Positions 34,233 to 44,855 of a DNA stretch of 64,000 bases are shown in pieces. The notes under the pieces were generated by a model, which saw only the letters and a program-made list of their open reading frames with translations, searched no databases and was not told the DNA's origin. Position 1 is the stretch's first letter, and the number at the start of each line of letters is the position of its first letter. Position numbers and translations under genes: made by a program. Source of the stretch: Acidobacterium sp. (GTDB taxonomy: Bacteria > Acidobacteriota > Terriglobia > Terriglobales > Acidobacteriaceae); the NCBI GenBank assembly GCA_003166955.1, contig PMUI01000113.1, positions 1-64,000 on the forward strand. The letters run 5' to 3'.

Positions 34233-35624
34233 TTACGCAGCCTGGGCGCGCTCCGTTGGGGTTTCCGGCTCGGCGGTTAGTTCTTCGAGACTCTTGCCTT
34301 TGGTCTCCGGCAAGAGCGCCAGCGTGGTGACGAGGCCGGCGAGGCTCACAATGGCCGCGGCGGACTCGGCCGCCAGCAGGCCGTGCCAGTGCATGAGGAA
34401 CGGGAAGGTGAAGACGCCGAGGAAGCCTCCGAGTTTGCCCATGGCAGCGGCCACGCCGTGGCCTGTAGTGCGCACGCGGACCGGGAAGATCTCAGACGGA
34501 TAGACAAAGGTTGTCGAGTTGGGGCCAAATTCCGTGAAGAAGAAGCTGATGCCGTAAATGACGACGAAGGGGACGACCAGCTTTTCGATGTTGGGCACCA
34601 GCGCCATCACGGCGAAGGCGGCGGCCATCAAGCCGAATCCGAGCGACTGGATGAATTTGCGGCCGAGCTTGTCCATGGTGAAGATGGCGACGGCATAACC
34701 TGGCGCGGCAAAGATGGCAAAGATGACGAGCTGAGTGAGGGTCTTTTTCAGCAGGCTGTCGTGCGCGCCGAGTGCGGAGAGAACGAGCGGACTCGAGACG
34801 GTGTTGCCGTAGTACGCGAAGTCCATCAAGAACCAGGCGAGGCTCACGCCGATGAGACGGCTGAGGAGCTTGTTGTCGTTGACGAGGCGATGGAAGCCAT
34901 CCCAGAAAGAGACCGAGTGCTGCTTCTCGTCAAAGTGCTGGGCGCGCGTGAGTCGGCCCCGCGAGTCTTCTTCCTGACCGGAGGCGTGGAGGAAACGGGG
35001 CGTCTCTTTCAGATGGCGGCGGGACCAGTAGACAGCGAGGGCGGGGACGGCCCCGAAGGCGAGCAGGATGCGCCAGACGATGTCGTGGGGCAGATGCGTG
35101 GTGAGCAGCGCCGCGGCGAAGAGAGGGCCGAGGATGAGGCCTGCGGCCTGCATGGCGAAGACCATGCTGACCATCATGCCGCGCGAGGCTTTGCCGGCGT
35201 ACTCGCTCATGATGATGGCGGAGACCGGATAGTCGCCGCCGATGCCGATACCGAGGATGAAGCGTCGGCCGATGAGCCACCAGATATTTGGGGCGAAGTC
35301 GCCGCCGATGGCGCCGGCGGCGAGGACCAGCACTTCGACGCCGTAGATGCGCTTGCGGCCCACCATGTCGGCAACGCGGCCGAAGAGCAGAGCACCGAAG
35401 GCGGCGGCGAGGAGCGCGGTGGATTCGACGAGGCTCTCTTCGAGTTTGCCGGGGTGCCACAGCGGTCCAAGCATGGACATGACGACGCCGATGACGAAGA
35501 GGTCGTAGGCGTCAGTGAAAAAGCCCATGCCGGAGATGAACATGATCTTCCAGTGCATGGCGGAGGGTTTGGCTTCGTCGAGTTCGCTGAAGTTGGCGGC
35601 GGGGAAGGGGCGGATCTCGGCCAT
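34233..35624 (-). CDS. MFS phosphate permease, Pho84/PHS family
   Basis: A 463-aa major-facilitator transporter with twelve predicted helices. FGRVADMVGRKRIYG is the MFS loop 2-3 motif, and GIGIGGDYPVSAIIMSEYA is the near-invariant signature of Pho84-type proton-phosphate symporters. FFFTEFGPNSTTFVYPSEIFPVRVRTTGHG and the PETKGKSLEE tail are also typical of this and sugar-porter families. It probably imports inorganic phosphate in the inner membrane. This eukaryote-like permease type is less usual in bacteria than Pit or Pst. The gene stands alone; about 230 bp separate its start from the sodA stop. Confidence 0.85.
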   Translation of the reverse strand: MAEIRPFPAANFSELDEAKPSAMHWKIMFISGMGFFTDAYDLFVIGVVMSMLGPLWHPGKLEESLVESTALLAAAFGALLFGRVADMVGRKRIYGVEVLVLAAGAIGGDFAPNIWWLIGRRFILGIGIGGDYPVSAIIMSEYAGKASRGMMVSMVFAMQAAGLILGPLFAAALLTTHLPHDIVWRILLAFGAVPALAVYWSRRHLKETPRFLHASGQEEDSRGRLTRAQHFDEKQHSVSFWDGFHRLVNDNKLLSRLIGVSLAWFLMDFAYYGNTVSSPLVLSALGAHDSLLKKTLTQLVIFAIFAAPGYAVAIFTMDKLGRKFIQSLGFGLMAAAFAVMALVPNIEKLVVPFVVIYGISFFFTEFGPNSTTFVYPSEIFPVRVRTTGHGVAAAMGKLGGFLGVFTFPFLMHWHGLLAAESAAAIVSLAGLVTTLALLPETKGKSLEELTAEPETPTERAQAA

Positions 35625-35802
35625 GCATCACCTCTGGGGTCTGGACCGTGGCCGCCGCTGCGGAACGCGGGGCCTGGAGCGGAAGCAAGGTGGCGCGATT
35701 TGGCGCGCTCCAGCTCGTGTGTAGAGGGATGGCGACCGCAGTTAACGCCAGGTTACAGCTGTGTGAAATTGGCGGGGCCAGCGAAAGGGTTGCCCAACAC
35801 GA

Positions 35803-35832
35803 AGCGGCCAGAGAGGAGAATCTCTGGCCGCT
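35803..35832. other. Long perfect hairpin in the sodA 3' region (possible terminator)
   Basis: GCGGCCAGAGA and TCTCTGGCCGC form an 11-bp perfect stem around a GGAGAA-type loop, about 25-55 bases beyond the sodA stop codon (coordinates within a base or two). On the sodA strand no T-run follows; a T6 run follows the stem on the opposite strand. It may stabilise the sodA mRNA end or terminate with help from a factor. Confidence 0.5.
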
Positions 35833-35856
35833 CGGCGTTTTTTGGGTTGGGGAGGC

Positions 35857-36465
<609 letters not shown>

Positions 36466-36724
36466 ATCATTCCTCCTTGCGCGATTTGAGTTTGGAATCG
36501 ATGAGGGGTCGAGCGGAATTACGCTGCAAGACCAGGTCAGGCCCGCGCAGTCTGCGCCCTCCGATCATACTGGATGCGGGAACCCGGGCACAGGGTGCAA
36601 GGGGGTACCGCGATTTGGCTCAAACTCACTGACCCGGTTGGTGGATTGATCATTTGTTCGCGGAGTCCTTTAAATTGTCAGAAGGATTGTCAGGACCCTG
36701 GTCCGATCCGATGGCATCTTCAGG

Positions 36725-38206
36725 ATGGGCCCCCGCGTCTATTTCCCGAAGAGCCGCAAATCTGTCTCGAAGAGAAGAACCGACCCTAAGTTGGCTCCAT
36801 CCTCCATCACGCGAAGAGATCTGCTGAAGCGAGCCGGCGCGGCCGGCGCGCTGGCGCTGGGGCCTTCGCTCTTTGCGCAGAATCAGAACCAGGCGCCGAA
36901 GGTCAAGCCGGGTCAGGAGCCGACCTCCGAGTCGCAGGCGGCGCAGCAATATCCGCACCCGCCGGGCGTCTTCATCAATCGTCCGCTCACCCAGATCACC
37001 AAAGCTGCCGAAACGTTGTTGGACGACATGGAAGGCCGCGCCGCCGATTTTTTCTACAACGAGGCCAGCCCGCGCACGGGCATGGTGCGGGATCGGGCCC
37101 CGGTTGCGGGGCTTTCCGTCAGCCGAGTTTCGAGCATCGCGGCCACCGGATTTGGTCTGACTGCACTCTGCATCGCTCACAAGCGCGATTACCTGCGTCA
37201 GTACGATTGCGAACAGCGCGTGGAGAAAACCCTGGCGTTCCTGCTGGAAGACTGCCCGCACGAGCACGGCTTTCTCTACCACTTCATCGACATGGAGAGC
37301 GGGCAGCGCATGTTCGGCAGCGAGCTGTCGTCGATCGACACCGCGCTGCTGCTTTGCGGCGTGCTGACCTGCCGCCAGTATTTCGCCGGCAATCCGCGCA
37401 TCGAGGGCCTGGCGACCACGTTTTATCGCCGCATCGACTGGGACTGGATGCTGAACGGCGGACAGACGCTCTCAATGGGCTGGCTCCCCGACCAGGGTTT
37501 TCTGAAACATCGCTGGGACATTTACTCCGAGTTGCTGACCATGTACCTGCTGGCCATCGGCTCCCCCACGCACTCGATCACGTCGGCGAACTGGAACGAT
37601 CTGCAGCGCCCGGTGGTGCAGTTCGGCGGCCTCGATTACATCAGCGGCGTGGCGCCGTTGTTCATTCACCAGTACGCGCACGCCTGGTGCGACTTCCGCA
37701 ACGTTGCCGATTTGCACGCCAACTACTTCACCAATTCCATCGCAGCCACGCGCGCCCACCAGCTTTGGTGCCTGACCGAGAGCCGGCGTTTTCCATGGTT
37801 CGATCAGAATCTGTGGGGCATCTCCGCTTCCGACTCGCGAGATGGCTACCGGGTTTGGGGAGGTCCTCCGGCGATGGGACCGCTGGACGGTACGCTGGTG
37901 CCCTGTGCGGCGGCCGGCTCGCTGGTCTTTCTTCCCGCGGAGTGCACGCACGTCCTGCTGAGCATGCGGGAGCAGTTCAACGATAAGGCTTATACGCGAT
38001 ACGGGTTTGTCGACGCGTTGCAGCCCAAGGCCAACTGGTTTGCGCCCGACATTCTTGGCATCGACCAGGGCATCACCATGCTGATGGCGGAGAATCTGCG
38101 CACCGGTTTTGTGTGGGAGCAGTTCATGAAGAACCGCGAGATCGGCCACGCCATGAGCGAAGTGCAGTTTCATCCGGATCCGGATTCGGCATCGCAGTTG
38201 CTGTAA
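36725..38206 (+). CDS. Tat-exported glucoamylase-fold protein
   Basis: A 493-aa protein with a twin-arginine signal (SITRRDLLKRAGAAGALALG, then SLFAQ). The mature part matches the glycoamylase/(alpha/alpha)6 family: GMVRDRAPVAGLSVSRVSSIAATGFGLTAL, GFLYHFIDMESGQRMFGSELSSIDTALLLCG, RRIDWDWMLNGGQTLSMGW, and YSELLTMYLLAIGSPTH. Members are known to cut cyclic or linear beta-1,2 or other glucans; the substrate here is not proven. The start is ATG 36725; an in-frame TTG near 36791 would leave a shorter n-region. A periplasmic role in glucan breakdown fits the GH15 and pentose-phosphate genes downstream. Confidence 0.83.
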   Translation: MGPRVYFPKSRKSVSKRRTDPKLAPSSITRRDLLKRAGAAGALALGPSLFAQNQNQAPKVKPGQEPTSESQAAQQYPHPPGVFINRPLTQITKAAETLLDDMEGRAADFFYNEASPRTGMVRDRAPVAGLSVSRVSSIAATGFGLTALCIAHKRDYLRQYDCEQRVEKTLAFLLEDCPHEHGFLYHFIDMESGQRMFGSELSSIDTALLLCGVLTCRQYFAGNPRIEGLATTFYRRIDWDWMLNGGQTLSMGWLPDQGFLKHRWDIYSELLTMYLLAIGSPTHSITSANWNDLQRPVVQFGGLDYISGVAPLFIHQYAHAWCDFRNVADLHANYFTNSIAATRAHQLWCLTESRRFPWFDQNLWGISASDSRDGYRVWGGPPAMGPLDGTLVPCAAAGSLVFLPAECTHVLLSMREQFNDKAYTRYGFVDALQPKANWFAPDILGIDQGITMLMAENLRTGFVWEQFMKNREIGHAMSEVQFHPDPDSASQLL

Positions 38207-38222
38207 GCGGGCTTCTTTCGAT

Positions 38223-38239
38223 ATGGCTATAATGGCCAT
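38223..38239 (+). promoter_or_regulatory. -10 box inside an inverted repeat, upstream of the antitoxin gene
   Basis: ATGGC and GCCAT arms flank a consensus TATAAT (38228-38233), 20 bases before the antitoxin start. Toxin-antitoxin operons are usually repressed by the antitoxin or the complex binding a palindrome over the promoter, so this is a natural operator. No good -35 is seen. Confidence 0.45.
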
Positions 38240-38253
38240 GTGGGGTCCTGGAA

Positions 38254-38553
38254 ATGCGCAGCGTCAACATCGCGGAGTTGAAAAACCGGTTGAGCACATA
38301 CATTGGCTACGCGAAGAACGGCGAGGAGGTCGTGATTCGGGACCGGAAGGTTCCCGTGGCGCGGCTGGTGCCGTTCGTGCCGGGCAGTGCGAGCGAGGAA
38401 GAAGAGCAACTGATCGCCGAGGGGAAGCTGCGGCCGGCCAAGGAGGAGATGACGCCCGAGTGGATTGAGGAGTTTCTGAAAATGCCGAGGCCAACGGCGC
38501 GCGGCAAGAGCGTCACCCAGGCTCTTCTGGAGGAAAGGGAAGAGGGGTGGTAG
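38254..38553 (+). CDS. vapB: Phd/YefM-type antitoxin of a VapBC-like pair
   Basis: A 99-aa protein. The N-terminal ~45 residues are the Phd/YefM DNA-binding fold (MRSVNIAELKNRLSTYIGYAKNGEEVVIRDRKVPVARLVP); the acidic, helical C-terminal half (EEEEQLIAEGKLRPAKEEMTPEWIEEFLKM) would wrap the toxin. It overlaps the PIN-domain toxin gene by 7 bases, the standard order. It likely autorepresses through the palindrome over the promoter. Confidence 0.9.
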   Translation: MRSVNIAELKNRLSTYIGYAKNGEEVVIRDRKVPVARLVPFVPGSASEEEEQLIAEGKLRPAKEEMTPEWIEEFLKMPRPTARGKSVTQALLEEREEGW

Positions 38554-38984
38554 CGCAGCGGTCGGCGTTCTGGGACTCGAGCGCGCTGGTTCCCCTGTTC
38601 CTGAATGAGCCGGCTTCGCGGATCGCCAACCGGTACCTGCGCCGCTACACGCCAGTTGTTTGGTGGGCTTCCCCTGTCGAGATAGCCAGCGCAATCGAGC
38701 GTTCGCTGCGCAGCGGGTCGATCGATCCAGGAGAAGCGCGGCAGGCTGTGACATCGCTGAATCGGCTGCGGACGGGGTGGCAAGAGGTTAGCCCGGATGA
38801 TGCAGTGAGGGATTTAGCTTGCCGTGCGGTAGAAAAATATCCATTGCGGGCGGCGGATGCGCTGCAACTGGCCGCGGCGATGTTGTGGTGCCAGCAGCGT
38901 CCGGCAGGGAGGGCTTTCCTTTGCAGCGACCGGCGATTGAGCGAAGCTGCAAAGACCGCAGGGTTTTCGATCGTCGAAATATAG
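38547..38984 (+). CDS. vapC: VapC-type PIN-domain toxin ribonuclease
   Basis: A 145-aa PIN nuclease starting at GTG 38547, inside the antitoxin gene end. The acidic Mg-binding residues are visible: Asp10 (AFWDSSALVPLF), Glu45 (SPVEIASA), Asp104 (RAADALQLA) and Asp128 (CSDRRL). VapC toxins cut tRNA or rRNA; the target here cannot be read from sequence. The pair is intact and probably active. Confidence 0.9.
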   Translation: MVAQRSAFWDSSALVPLFLNEPASRIANRYLRRYTPVVWWASPVEIASAIERSLRSGSIDPGEARQAVTSLNRLRTGWQEVSPDDAVRDLACRAVEKYPLRAADALQLAAAMLWCQQRPAGRAFLCSDRRLSEAAKTAGFSIVEI

Positions 38985-39055
38985 AGGCCATCGATTCCGC
39001 CCATTCATCTACTGGTAACGCACGGGCTCCCATTTTCGTAGAGAATGGCTGACGG

Positions 39056-41476
39056 ATGACAGACGCGGTTTCGCGGTACAGATGGCTCAACGGCCAGGGC
39101 CCGGCCTTTGGCGCGCCAGGCCTCGAGCCTCGCTGGACATCGAGCGCCAAAGACGCCGTGGCCACCGCCTACGCGGCCTCCAGCAAGATTTGGTTCACTG
39201 TGTCGCACGGCATCCACAATGAGATGTACTACCCGACGATCGACCGGCCGCAGATTCGCGACATGCAGTTCCTGATCACGGACGGCGAGACGTTCTTTCA
39301 CGAAGAGCGGCGGGATCTGATCCACGAGTTTGAATACATCGATTCGGACGCCCTGGCTGTCCGGGTTCACAACCGCGATCGCGAGGGGCGCTATTGTTTG
39401 ATTCGCGAGATGATCAGCGATCCGCATTATCCTGTGGCGCTGGTGCATGTGCGGCTGGAAGGCGATGAGCAGCTTCTCTCGCGACTGCACGTTTATGCGC
39501 TGCTGGCGCCACATCTGGAGGGCGGGGGGATGGGCAACTCGGCGCGCCTGGCGGATGTGGCTGGCAAGCGCGTGTTGATTGCGTGGAAAGAAGAGATGTC
39601 GCTGGCCATGGCCTGCACAGGCGGATTCAGCCGCGCCAGTTGCGGATATGTCGGCACCAGCGACGGCTGGCAGGATCTGAAACTGAACTTCAAAATGGAT
39701 TGGGAGTTTGGCTCGGCGCTCGACGGCAACATCGCGGTGATGGGCGAGATTCCTGCCGGAGGGCTGCGGGACTTCACGCTGGCGATCGGTTTTGGCGAGG
39801 GGCATCACGCGGCGCTTTCGGCCACGCTGGGATCGCTCTGCGCGCCGTTCGAGCAGCATCTTTCGCGATTCATCGAGCAATGGCACCGCGCCGCTACGCC
39901 ACGGCAGCTGGCGTGCTATTCGGGGGACGATGGGCGGCTGCTGCAGATCAGCCACAACGTTGTGCTGGCGCATGAGGACAAGACCTTCGCGGGCGCGTTT
40001 ATCGCGTCGGCTTCGATTCCGTGGGGCTATGCGAAAGGCGATGACGACCTGGGCGGCTATCACCTGGTGTGGACGCGGGACATGGTGCAAACGGCGACGG
40101 CGCTGATGGCGTGCGGCCGCGTGGAGACGGCACGGCGAGCCCTCGTGTATCTGACCTGCTCGCAGAACCCGGATGGTGGTTTCTCGCAGAATTTTTGGGT
40201 CAACGGCGAACCTTACTGGACCGGTATTCAGCTGGACGAAGTGGCGTTCCCCATCATTCTGGCGTGGCGGTTGTCGAAGCTCGACGCGCTGGGGAACTAT
40301 GATGTTTTTCCCTTTGTGGAGCGGGCTGCCGGATTTCTGGTCCGCTATGCTCCGGTGACGCAGCAGGAGCGATGGGAGGAAACGGCGGGGTATTCGCCTT
40401 CGACGCTGGCGGCGGTGATTGCGGGGTTGATTTGCGCGGCCGATCTGGCGCGCGAACACGATGCGCCGGAGCTGGCGCATTTTCTTGAAGAGCATGCGGA
40501 CTGGATTGAGAGCCACCTGGAAGACTGGACCGTGACCAACAACGGCGTGCTGCATCCGGAAGTGAAACGGCACTACATACGCATTCGTCCGCCGGAATGC
40601 GGCGATCCCTACGCGCACGAGGAATGCGGACGTGAGAGGGTGCACCTTAACAACATTCCGCCGGGAGAAAAGGCGGACTTTGAGGCGCGGGAGATTGTCG
40701 ATGCCGGGTTTCTGGAGTTGGTGCGCTACGGAGTGCGGGCGGCGGACGATCCGCTTATCGTGGATTCGCTGAAGGTCGTCGATCACGTGCTGAAGATCGA
40801 CACGCCGCAAGGCCCCTGTTGGCTGCGCTACAACCACGATGGCTACGGGCAGCGCGAGGACGGCGGGCCGTTTCTTGGCTGGGGAAAGGGCCATGCGTGG
40901 CCGCTGCTGACGGGAGAGCGCGCGCATTACGAATTGGCCGCGGGTCGTGATGTTTGCCCTCTGATTGAAACCATCGAGAAGTTTGCATCGAGCGGCGGCA
41001 TGCTGCCCGAACAGATTTGGGATCAGCCCGATCTGAACGGGTTGGTGCTCGGAGGGCCGGCGGGGTCGGCGATGCCGCTGGTGTGGGCGCATTCGGAGTA
41101 TTTGAAGCTGTTGCGCTCAGCGCACGATGGGCAGGTTTTCGATCGCATCCCCGTTGTCGAGGACCGGTATGCGCGACGGAATCATCCGCCGAGCCACATC
41201 GAGGTCTACAAAGTATCGCGTCGCCGGATTCGGGAGATTCCCGCGGGGAAAACGCTGCGCATCACTTCGGCATCGCGCTTTCAGGTGACCTGGACGGTGG
41301 ATAACTGGCAAACGACGAACGTTCTGGACAGCACGCAGGTGGGCTACGCCGGTTCCTACACGGATCTGCCAACCAGCCCGGAGCAGACCGGCGTGCTTTC
41401 CTTTACTCTGTTCTGGCCGGGTGAAAATCGCTGGGAGGGTCGCAACTTCGAAGTCTCGCTGGAATCTTCTTCGTGA
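39056..41476 (+). CDS. GH15 glucoamylase / glucodextranase-like enzyme
   Basis: An 806-aa exo-acting alpha-glucan hydrolase releasing glucose. Residues about 1-270 form the beta-sandwich N-domain of bacterial GH15 enzymes (FGAPGLEPRWTSSAKDAVATAY, IHNEMYYPTIDRPQIRDMQF). The (alpha/alpha)6 catalytic domain follows, with LGGYHLVWTRDMVQTATAL, QERWEETAGYSPST (catalytic acid Glu441 or 442) and GGMLPEQIWD (base Glu652). A C-terminal beta domain (about 705-806) is extra. There is no signal peptide, so it may act on cytoplasmic glycogen or imported oligosaccharides. It stands 110 bp before the transketolase gene and feeds glucokinase conceptually. Confidence 0.92.
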   Translation: MTDAVSRYRWLNGQGPAFGAPGLEPRWTSSAKDAVATAYAASSKIWFTVSHGIHNEMYYPTIDRPQIRDMQFLITDGETFFHEERRDLIHEFEYIDSDALAVRVHNRDREGRYCLIREMISDPHYPVALVHVRLEGDEQLLSRLHVYALLAPHLEGGGMGNSARLADVAGKRVLIAWKEEMSLAMACTGGFSRASCGYVGTSDGWQDLKLNFKMDWEFGSALDGNIAVMGEIPAGGLRDFTLAIGFGEGHHAALSATLGSLCAPFEQHLSRFIEQWHRAATPRQLACYSGDDGRLLQISHNVVLAHEDKTFAGAFIASASIPWGYAKGDDDLGGYHLVWTRDMVQTATALMACGRVETARRALVYLTCSQNPDGGFSQNFWVNGEPYWTGIQLDEVAFPIILAWRLSKLDALGNYDVFPFVERAAGFLVRYAPVTQQERWEETAGYSPSTLAAVIAGLICAADLAREHDAPELAHFLEEHADWIESHLEDWTVTNNGVLHPEVKRHYIRIRPPECGDPYAHEECGRERVHLNNIPPGEKADFEAREIVDAGFLELVRYGVRAADDPLIVDSLKVVDHVLKIDTPQGPCWLRYNHDGYGQREDGGPFLGWGKGHAWPLLTGERAHYELAAGRDVCPLIETIEKFASSGGMLPEQIWDQPDLNGLVLGGPAGSAMPLVWAHSEYLKLLRSAHDGQVFDRIPVVEDRYARRNHPPSHIEVYKVSRRRIREIPAGKTLRITSASRFQVTWTVDNWQTTNVLDSTQVGYAGSYTDLPTSPEQTGVLSFTLFWPGENRWEGRNFEVSLESSS

Positions 41477-41587
41477 GACGGTTCGCAGGTTTGCGTCATC
41501 CAAATGATCAGAGCGAAAATCAGGATTGACCGTCCGGCAGTTCTGCAGTGTCCCAGGCAACAAAACCCAGGAGGAGAGACGAGGAAT

Positions 41588-43609
41588 ATGAACGAACTCG
41601 ACCAGCTGTCGACTAACGCCCTGCGGTTTCTTGCCGTCGATGCGGTGGAAAAAGCGAATAGCGGCCACCCTGGAGCGCCGCTGGGCGATGCGCCTATAGC
41701 GTATCTGCTGTTTCACAAATACATGCGCCATAATCCGAAGCACTCGAAGTGGACCAACCGCGACCGTTTTGTGCTTTCGAACGGCCACGCTTCCGCGCTG
41801 CTGTACGGGGTGCTGCACCTCACCGGCTACGACCTGTCCATCGAGGACCTGCAGCAATTCCGCCAGTGGGGATCGAAAACGCCGGGGCATCCGGAGTATG
41901 GCGATACCGACGGCGTGGAAGTGACCACCGGCCCGCTGGGGCAGGGATTCGCGATGGCCGTTGGCATGGCGATGGCCGAGAAGCATCTGGCCGCGGTCTA
42001 CAACCGCCCGGGGTTCGAGATTGTCGATCACTACACCTACGGACTCTGCGGGGACGGCGATCTGATGGAGGGCATCTCGCACGAGGCGGCCTCGCTAGCC
42101 GGTACCCTGGGGCTTGGCAAGCTGATCTACCTCTACGACGACAACCTCATCTCGCTGGACGGCCCGACGGAGCTGTCGTTCACCGAGGATGTGCTGAAGC
42201 GCTTCGAAGCCTACCACTGGCACGTGCAGATCGTGCAGGATGGCAACGATCTGGAGGGTATTTCGAAGGCCATTGAAGCAGCGCAGGCCGTGAAGGACAA
42301 GCCGTCGCTGATCGCGGTGCGTACCGTGATCGGGTACGGCAGCCCGAAAGCCGGGACCAGCAAGGCTCACGGCGAAGCGCTGGGCGCCGAAGCGGTGAAA
42401 CAGACGAAGAAGAATCTGGGTTGGCCGGAAGACAAGACGTTTTTCGTTCCCGAGGACGCGGCGAAAAACTGGCTCCAGGCTGTCGATCGTGGCGCGAAAG
42501 AAGAATCCGACTGGAACGCGCGGTTCGCGAATTACAAGAAGTCGTTTCCCGAAGTGGCTGCAGAGTTCGAGCGCGTGCAGGAAGGCCGCCTGAAAGACGG
42601 CTGGGAACAGAGCCTGCCGCAGTTCCCGGCGGACGGCAAGCCCGTCGCCACGCGGACCGCCGGCAACACGGTGATGAATGCCCTGGTCAAATATGTTCCG
42701 GAACTGTTGGGCGGCGCGGCGGATCTTTCCACGTCGACGAAGACTGTGATCAAGGACAGCGGGAATTTTCATCTCGATCCGAAGGGGCAGAATATTTTCT
42801 TTGGCGTTCGCGAATTTGGCATGTGTGCCGCGGTGAACGGCATGGCCGCGCATGGCGGGATCATTCCTTACGGCTCGACGTTTTTTTGCTTCAGCGACTA
42901 TGCGAAGCCGGCGCTGCGACTGGCTGCGCTGATGCAGATCCACTCCATCTTCGTGTTCACGCACGATTCGATTGCCCTGGGCGAAGACGGGCCGACGCAT
43001 CAGCCGGTGGAGCAGCTGACGATGCTGCGCGCTGTGCCGCATCTGACGGATTTTCGTCCGGCCGACGCCAACGAGACTTCCGCTGTGTGGGGTTTGGCGC
43101 TCGAGCGCAAGGGCCCGTCGTTCATGGCGCTGTCTCGGCAGGATCTGCCATTGCTCGATCCCGTGCGGCAGCGTGTTTTTGAAGGCGTTCGGAAGGGCGC
43201 TTACATCGTGGAGCAGGGCGGCGACTCGCCGGACCTGCTAATCGTCGGCACCGGCGCCGAATTGTGGCCTGCGATCCGCGCCGCCGAGCAGCTCAAGAAG
43301 GAGGGTATCGTCACGCGGGTCGTCTCGATGCCGAGCACGCATATCTTCGACGAGCAGTCCGACAGCTATAAGGCTGCCATCTTCCCCGATCACCTGCCGA
43401 AGCTGGCGATCGAAGCGGGTGCGACCCTGGGCTGGTGGAAATACGTCGGCCGCGATGGGGACGTGATTGGGCTGGACCGTTTCGGCGCGTCGGCTCCTGG
43501 CGCGACGGCTCTGGAGAAGCTGGGCTTTGGCACGGACAATGTCGTCGCTCGCGCAAAGGCGCTGGTGGAACGTGCACGCAAGGCTGAACCGGCGCTGGCG
43601 GGGAAATAA
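41588..43609 (+). CDS. tkt: Transketolase
   Basis: A 673-aa thiamine-diphosphate enzyme of the pentose phosphate pathway. ATG 41588 follows GGAGGAGAGACGAGG. Features: the N-terminal [20 protein letters not shown], the ThDP motif [18 protein letters not shown] ending in [17 protein letters not shown] with the catalytic Glu, and [15 protein letters not shown]. Two bases separate it from rpiB, showing one operon. It also makes erythrose 4-phosphate, the substrate of the DAHP synthase encoded elsewhere in the window. Confidence 0.96.
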   Translation: MNELDQLSTNALRFLAVDAVEKANSGHPGAPLGDAPIAYLLFHKYMRHNPKHSKWTNRDRFVLSNGHASALLYGVLHLTGYDLSIEDLQQFRQWGSKTPGHPEYGDTDGVEVTTGPLGQGFAMAVGMAMAEKHLAAVYNRPGFEIVDHYTYGLCGDGDLMEGISHEAASLAGTLGLGKLIYLYDDNLISLDGPTELSFTEDVLKRFEAYHWHVQIVQDGNDLEGISKAIEAAQAVKDKPSLIAVRTVIGYGSPKAGTSKAHGEALGAEAVKQTKKNLGWPEDKTFFVPEDAAKNWLQAVDRGAKEESDWNARFANYKKSFPEVAAEFERVQEGRLKDGWEQSLPQFPADGKPVATRTAGNTVMNALVKYVPELLGGAADLSTSTKTVIKDSGNFHLDPKGQNIFFGVREFGMCAAVNGMAAHGGIIPYGSTFFCFSDYAKPALRLAALMQIHSIFVFTHDSIALGEDGPTHQPVEQLTMLRAVPHLTDFRPADANETSAVWGLALERKGPSFMALSRQDLPLLDPVRQRVFEGVRKGAYIVEQGGDSPDLLIVGTGAELWPAIRAAEQLKKEGIVTRVVSMPSTHIFDEQSDSYKAAIFPDHLPKLAIEAGATLGWWKYVGRDGDVIGLDRFGASAPGATALEKLGFGTDNVVARAKALVERARKAEPALAGK

Positions 43610-43611
43610 CC

Positions 43612-44082
43612 ATGAAGCTGGCGATTGCGGCAGATCACGCTGGTTATCTTCTCAAAGAAGAGGTTCGGGGTTACCTCGAACGGCTGGGTCACGAGGTGAT
43701 CGATCTGGGCGCGTTCAACACCGAGCCTTCGGACTATCCGGATTTTGCCGAGGCAGTGGGACGCGCGCTGCAGGCGGGCCGCGCCGAGCGAGGCATTCTG
43801 ATCTGCGGCAGCGGCGTGGGTGTATGCGTCGCCGCCAATAAGATGTTCGGTATTCGCGCCTGCATGTGCCACGATCACTATTCCGCGCATCAGGGCGTTG
43901 AACATGACAACATGAACGTTCTGGTGCTGGGCGCGCGCATCATCGGAGAGGAGCTGGCGTTCGATCTGGTCGCCGCGTTCCTCGAGGCCCGCTTCCAGTC
44001 CCAGGAGGAGCGCTTTGTGCGCCGGCTCAATAAAGTGAAGGCCATCGAAGCTCGTAACATGCGGGAAACAGCGGGATCGTAG
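43612..44082 (+). CDS. rpiB: Ribose-5-phosphate isomerase B
   Basis: A 156-aa isomerase converting ribulose 5-phosphate and ribose 5-phosphate. Conserved features are [13 protein letters not shown] at the N-terminus and the active-site Cys loop [16 protein letters not shown], then [23 protein letters not shown]. It lies directly after tkt. The RpiB rather than RpiA type is used here; allose phosphate is a possible side substrate of the family. Confidence 0.94.
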   Translation: MKLAIAADHAGYLLKEEVRGYLERLGHEVIDLGAFNTEPSDYPDFAEAVGRALQAGRAERGILICGSGVGVCVAANKMFGIRACMCHDHYSAHQGVEHDNMNVLVLGARIIGEELAFDLVAAFLEARFQSQEERFVRRLNKVKAIEARNMRETAGS

Positions 44083-44149
44083 AATCGGCGAATCACCTGG
44101 GGCCCAGGCTTCATAATCTCGGTACCACGAGCGACAATTCTGGAGATGC

Positions 44150-44803
44150 ATGGACGGCATCAGCACCATTCTGTGGGATGTTGGCGGCGTGCTGCTCACC
44201 AACGGCTGGGATCGCCAACAGCGCGATGCTGTGGTCGCGCGTTTCGGACTGGACCCCGCCGACTTTGAGCAGCGCCACGCCGAAGTCGACCAGGCCTGGG
44301 AGAAGGACGAGATCGGCGTAGATGAGTATCTTCGCCAGACGGTATTTTTCGAGGCGCGCGCCTTCAGCCAGCCGGAGTTTCTCGACGCAATGCGTGCGCA
44401 GTCCAGGGTGCTCAACGACAGCGGCATCGGAATCCTTCGCCAGCTTGCCGCATCGGAAGAATATGTGCTGGCCACGGTTAATAATGAAGCGCGTGCCCTG
44501 AATGAATACCGGCTGACAAAATTCAATCTGCTCGACTACTTCGACGCTTTTTTCAGTTCATGCTATCTCGGGCTGCGCAAGCCTGACTGGAAAATTTATC
44601 AGGTCGCGCTCGATGTGTTGCAGCGCGATCCGGAACAGGCTGCCTTTATCGACGATCGCCCGGAAAATGTCGCAGCGGCTGTGTCATTAGGCATTCACGG
44701 CATCCGCTACGAGGGTGCGGCCAAGCTGGCCGCCGACCTCCAACAGCTGGGGGTTGCCCTCGAGCAGGATCGATTTCACGGGTTAAAGGTGCAAGAGGCT
44801 TAA
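44150..44803 (+). CDS. HAD-family (subfamily IA) hydrolase
   Basis: A 217-aa HAD hydrolase in the middle of the pentose-phosphate operon. Motif I is LWDVGGVLL (nucleophile Asp10; a Gly replaces the second Asp, as in the YihX group), motif II is around VLATVNNEAR, motif III is the Lys of LRKPDWKIY, and motif IV is AFIDDRPENV. YihX-like enzymes act on alpha-glucose 1-phosphate, which would suit a glucan/glucose operon, but the substrate is inferred only. Confidence 0.82.
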   Translation: MDGISTILWDVGGVLLTNGWDRQQRDAVVARFGLDPADFEQRHAEVDQAWEKDEIGVDEYLRQTVFFEARAFSQPEFLDAMRAQSRVLNDSGIGILRQLAASEEYVLATVNNEARALNEYRLTKFNLLDYFDAFFSSCYLGLRKPDWKIYQVALDVLQRDPEQAAFIDDRPENVAAAVSLGIHGIRYEGAAKLAADLQQLGVALEQDRFHGLKVQEA

Positions 44804-44855
44804 CAGATTCGCGGGCTCTGCAGAGAATTCTGGCTGAGCCGCAGGAGGAACGACG

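Noticed and set aside
35803-35845. Classical terminator of sodA
   Set aside because: The T-run follows the stem only on the strand opposite to sodA, so I list it as a hairpin rather than a firm terminator.
39005-41092. Long minus-strand open frame opposite the GH15 gene
   Set aside because: The plus-strand frame carries catalytic motifs; the minus frame is an Arg/His-rich shadow.
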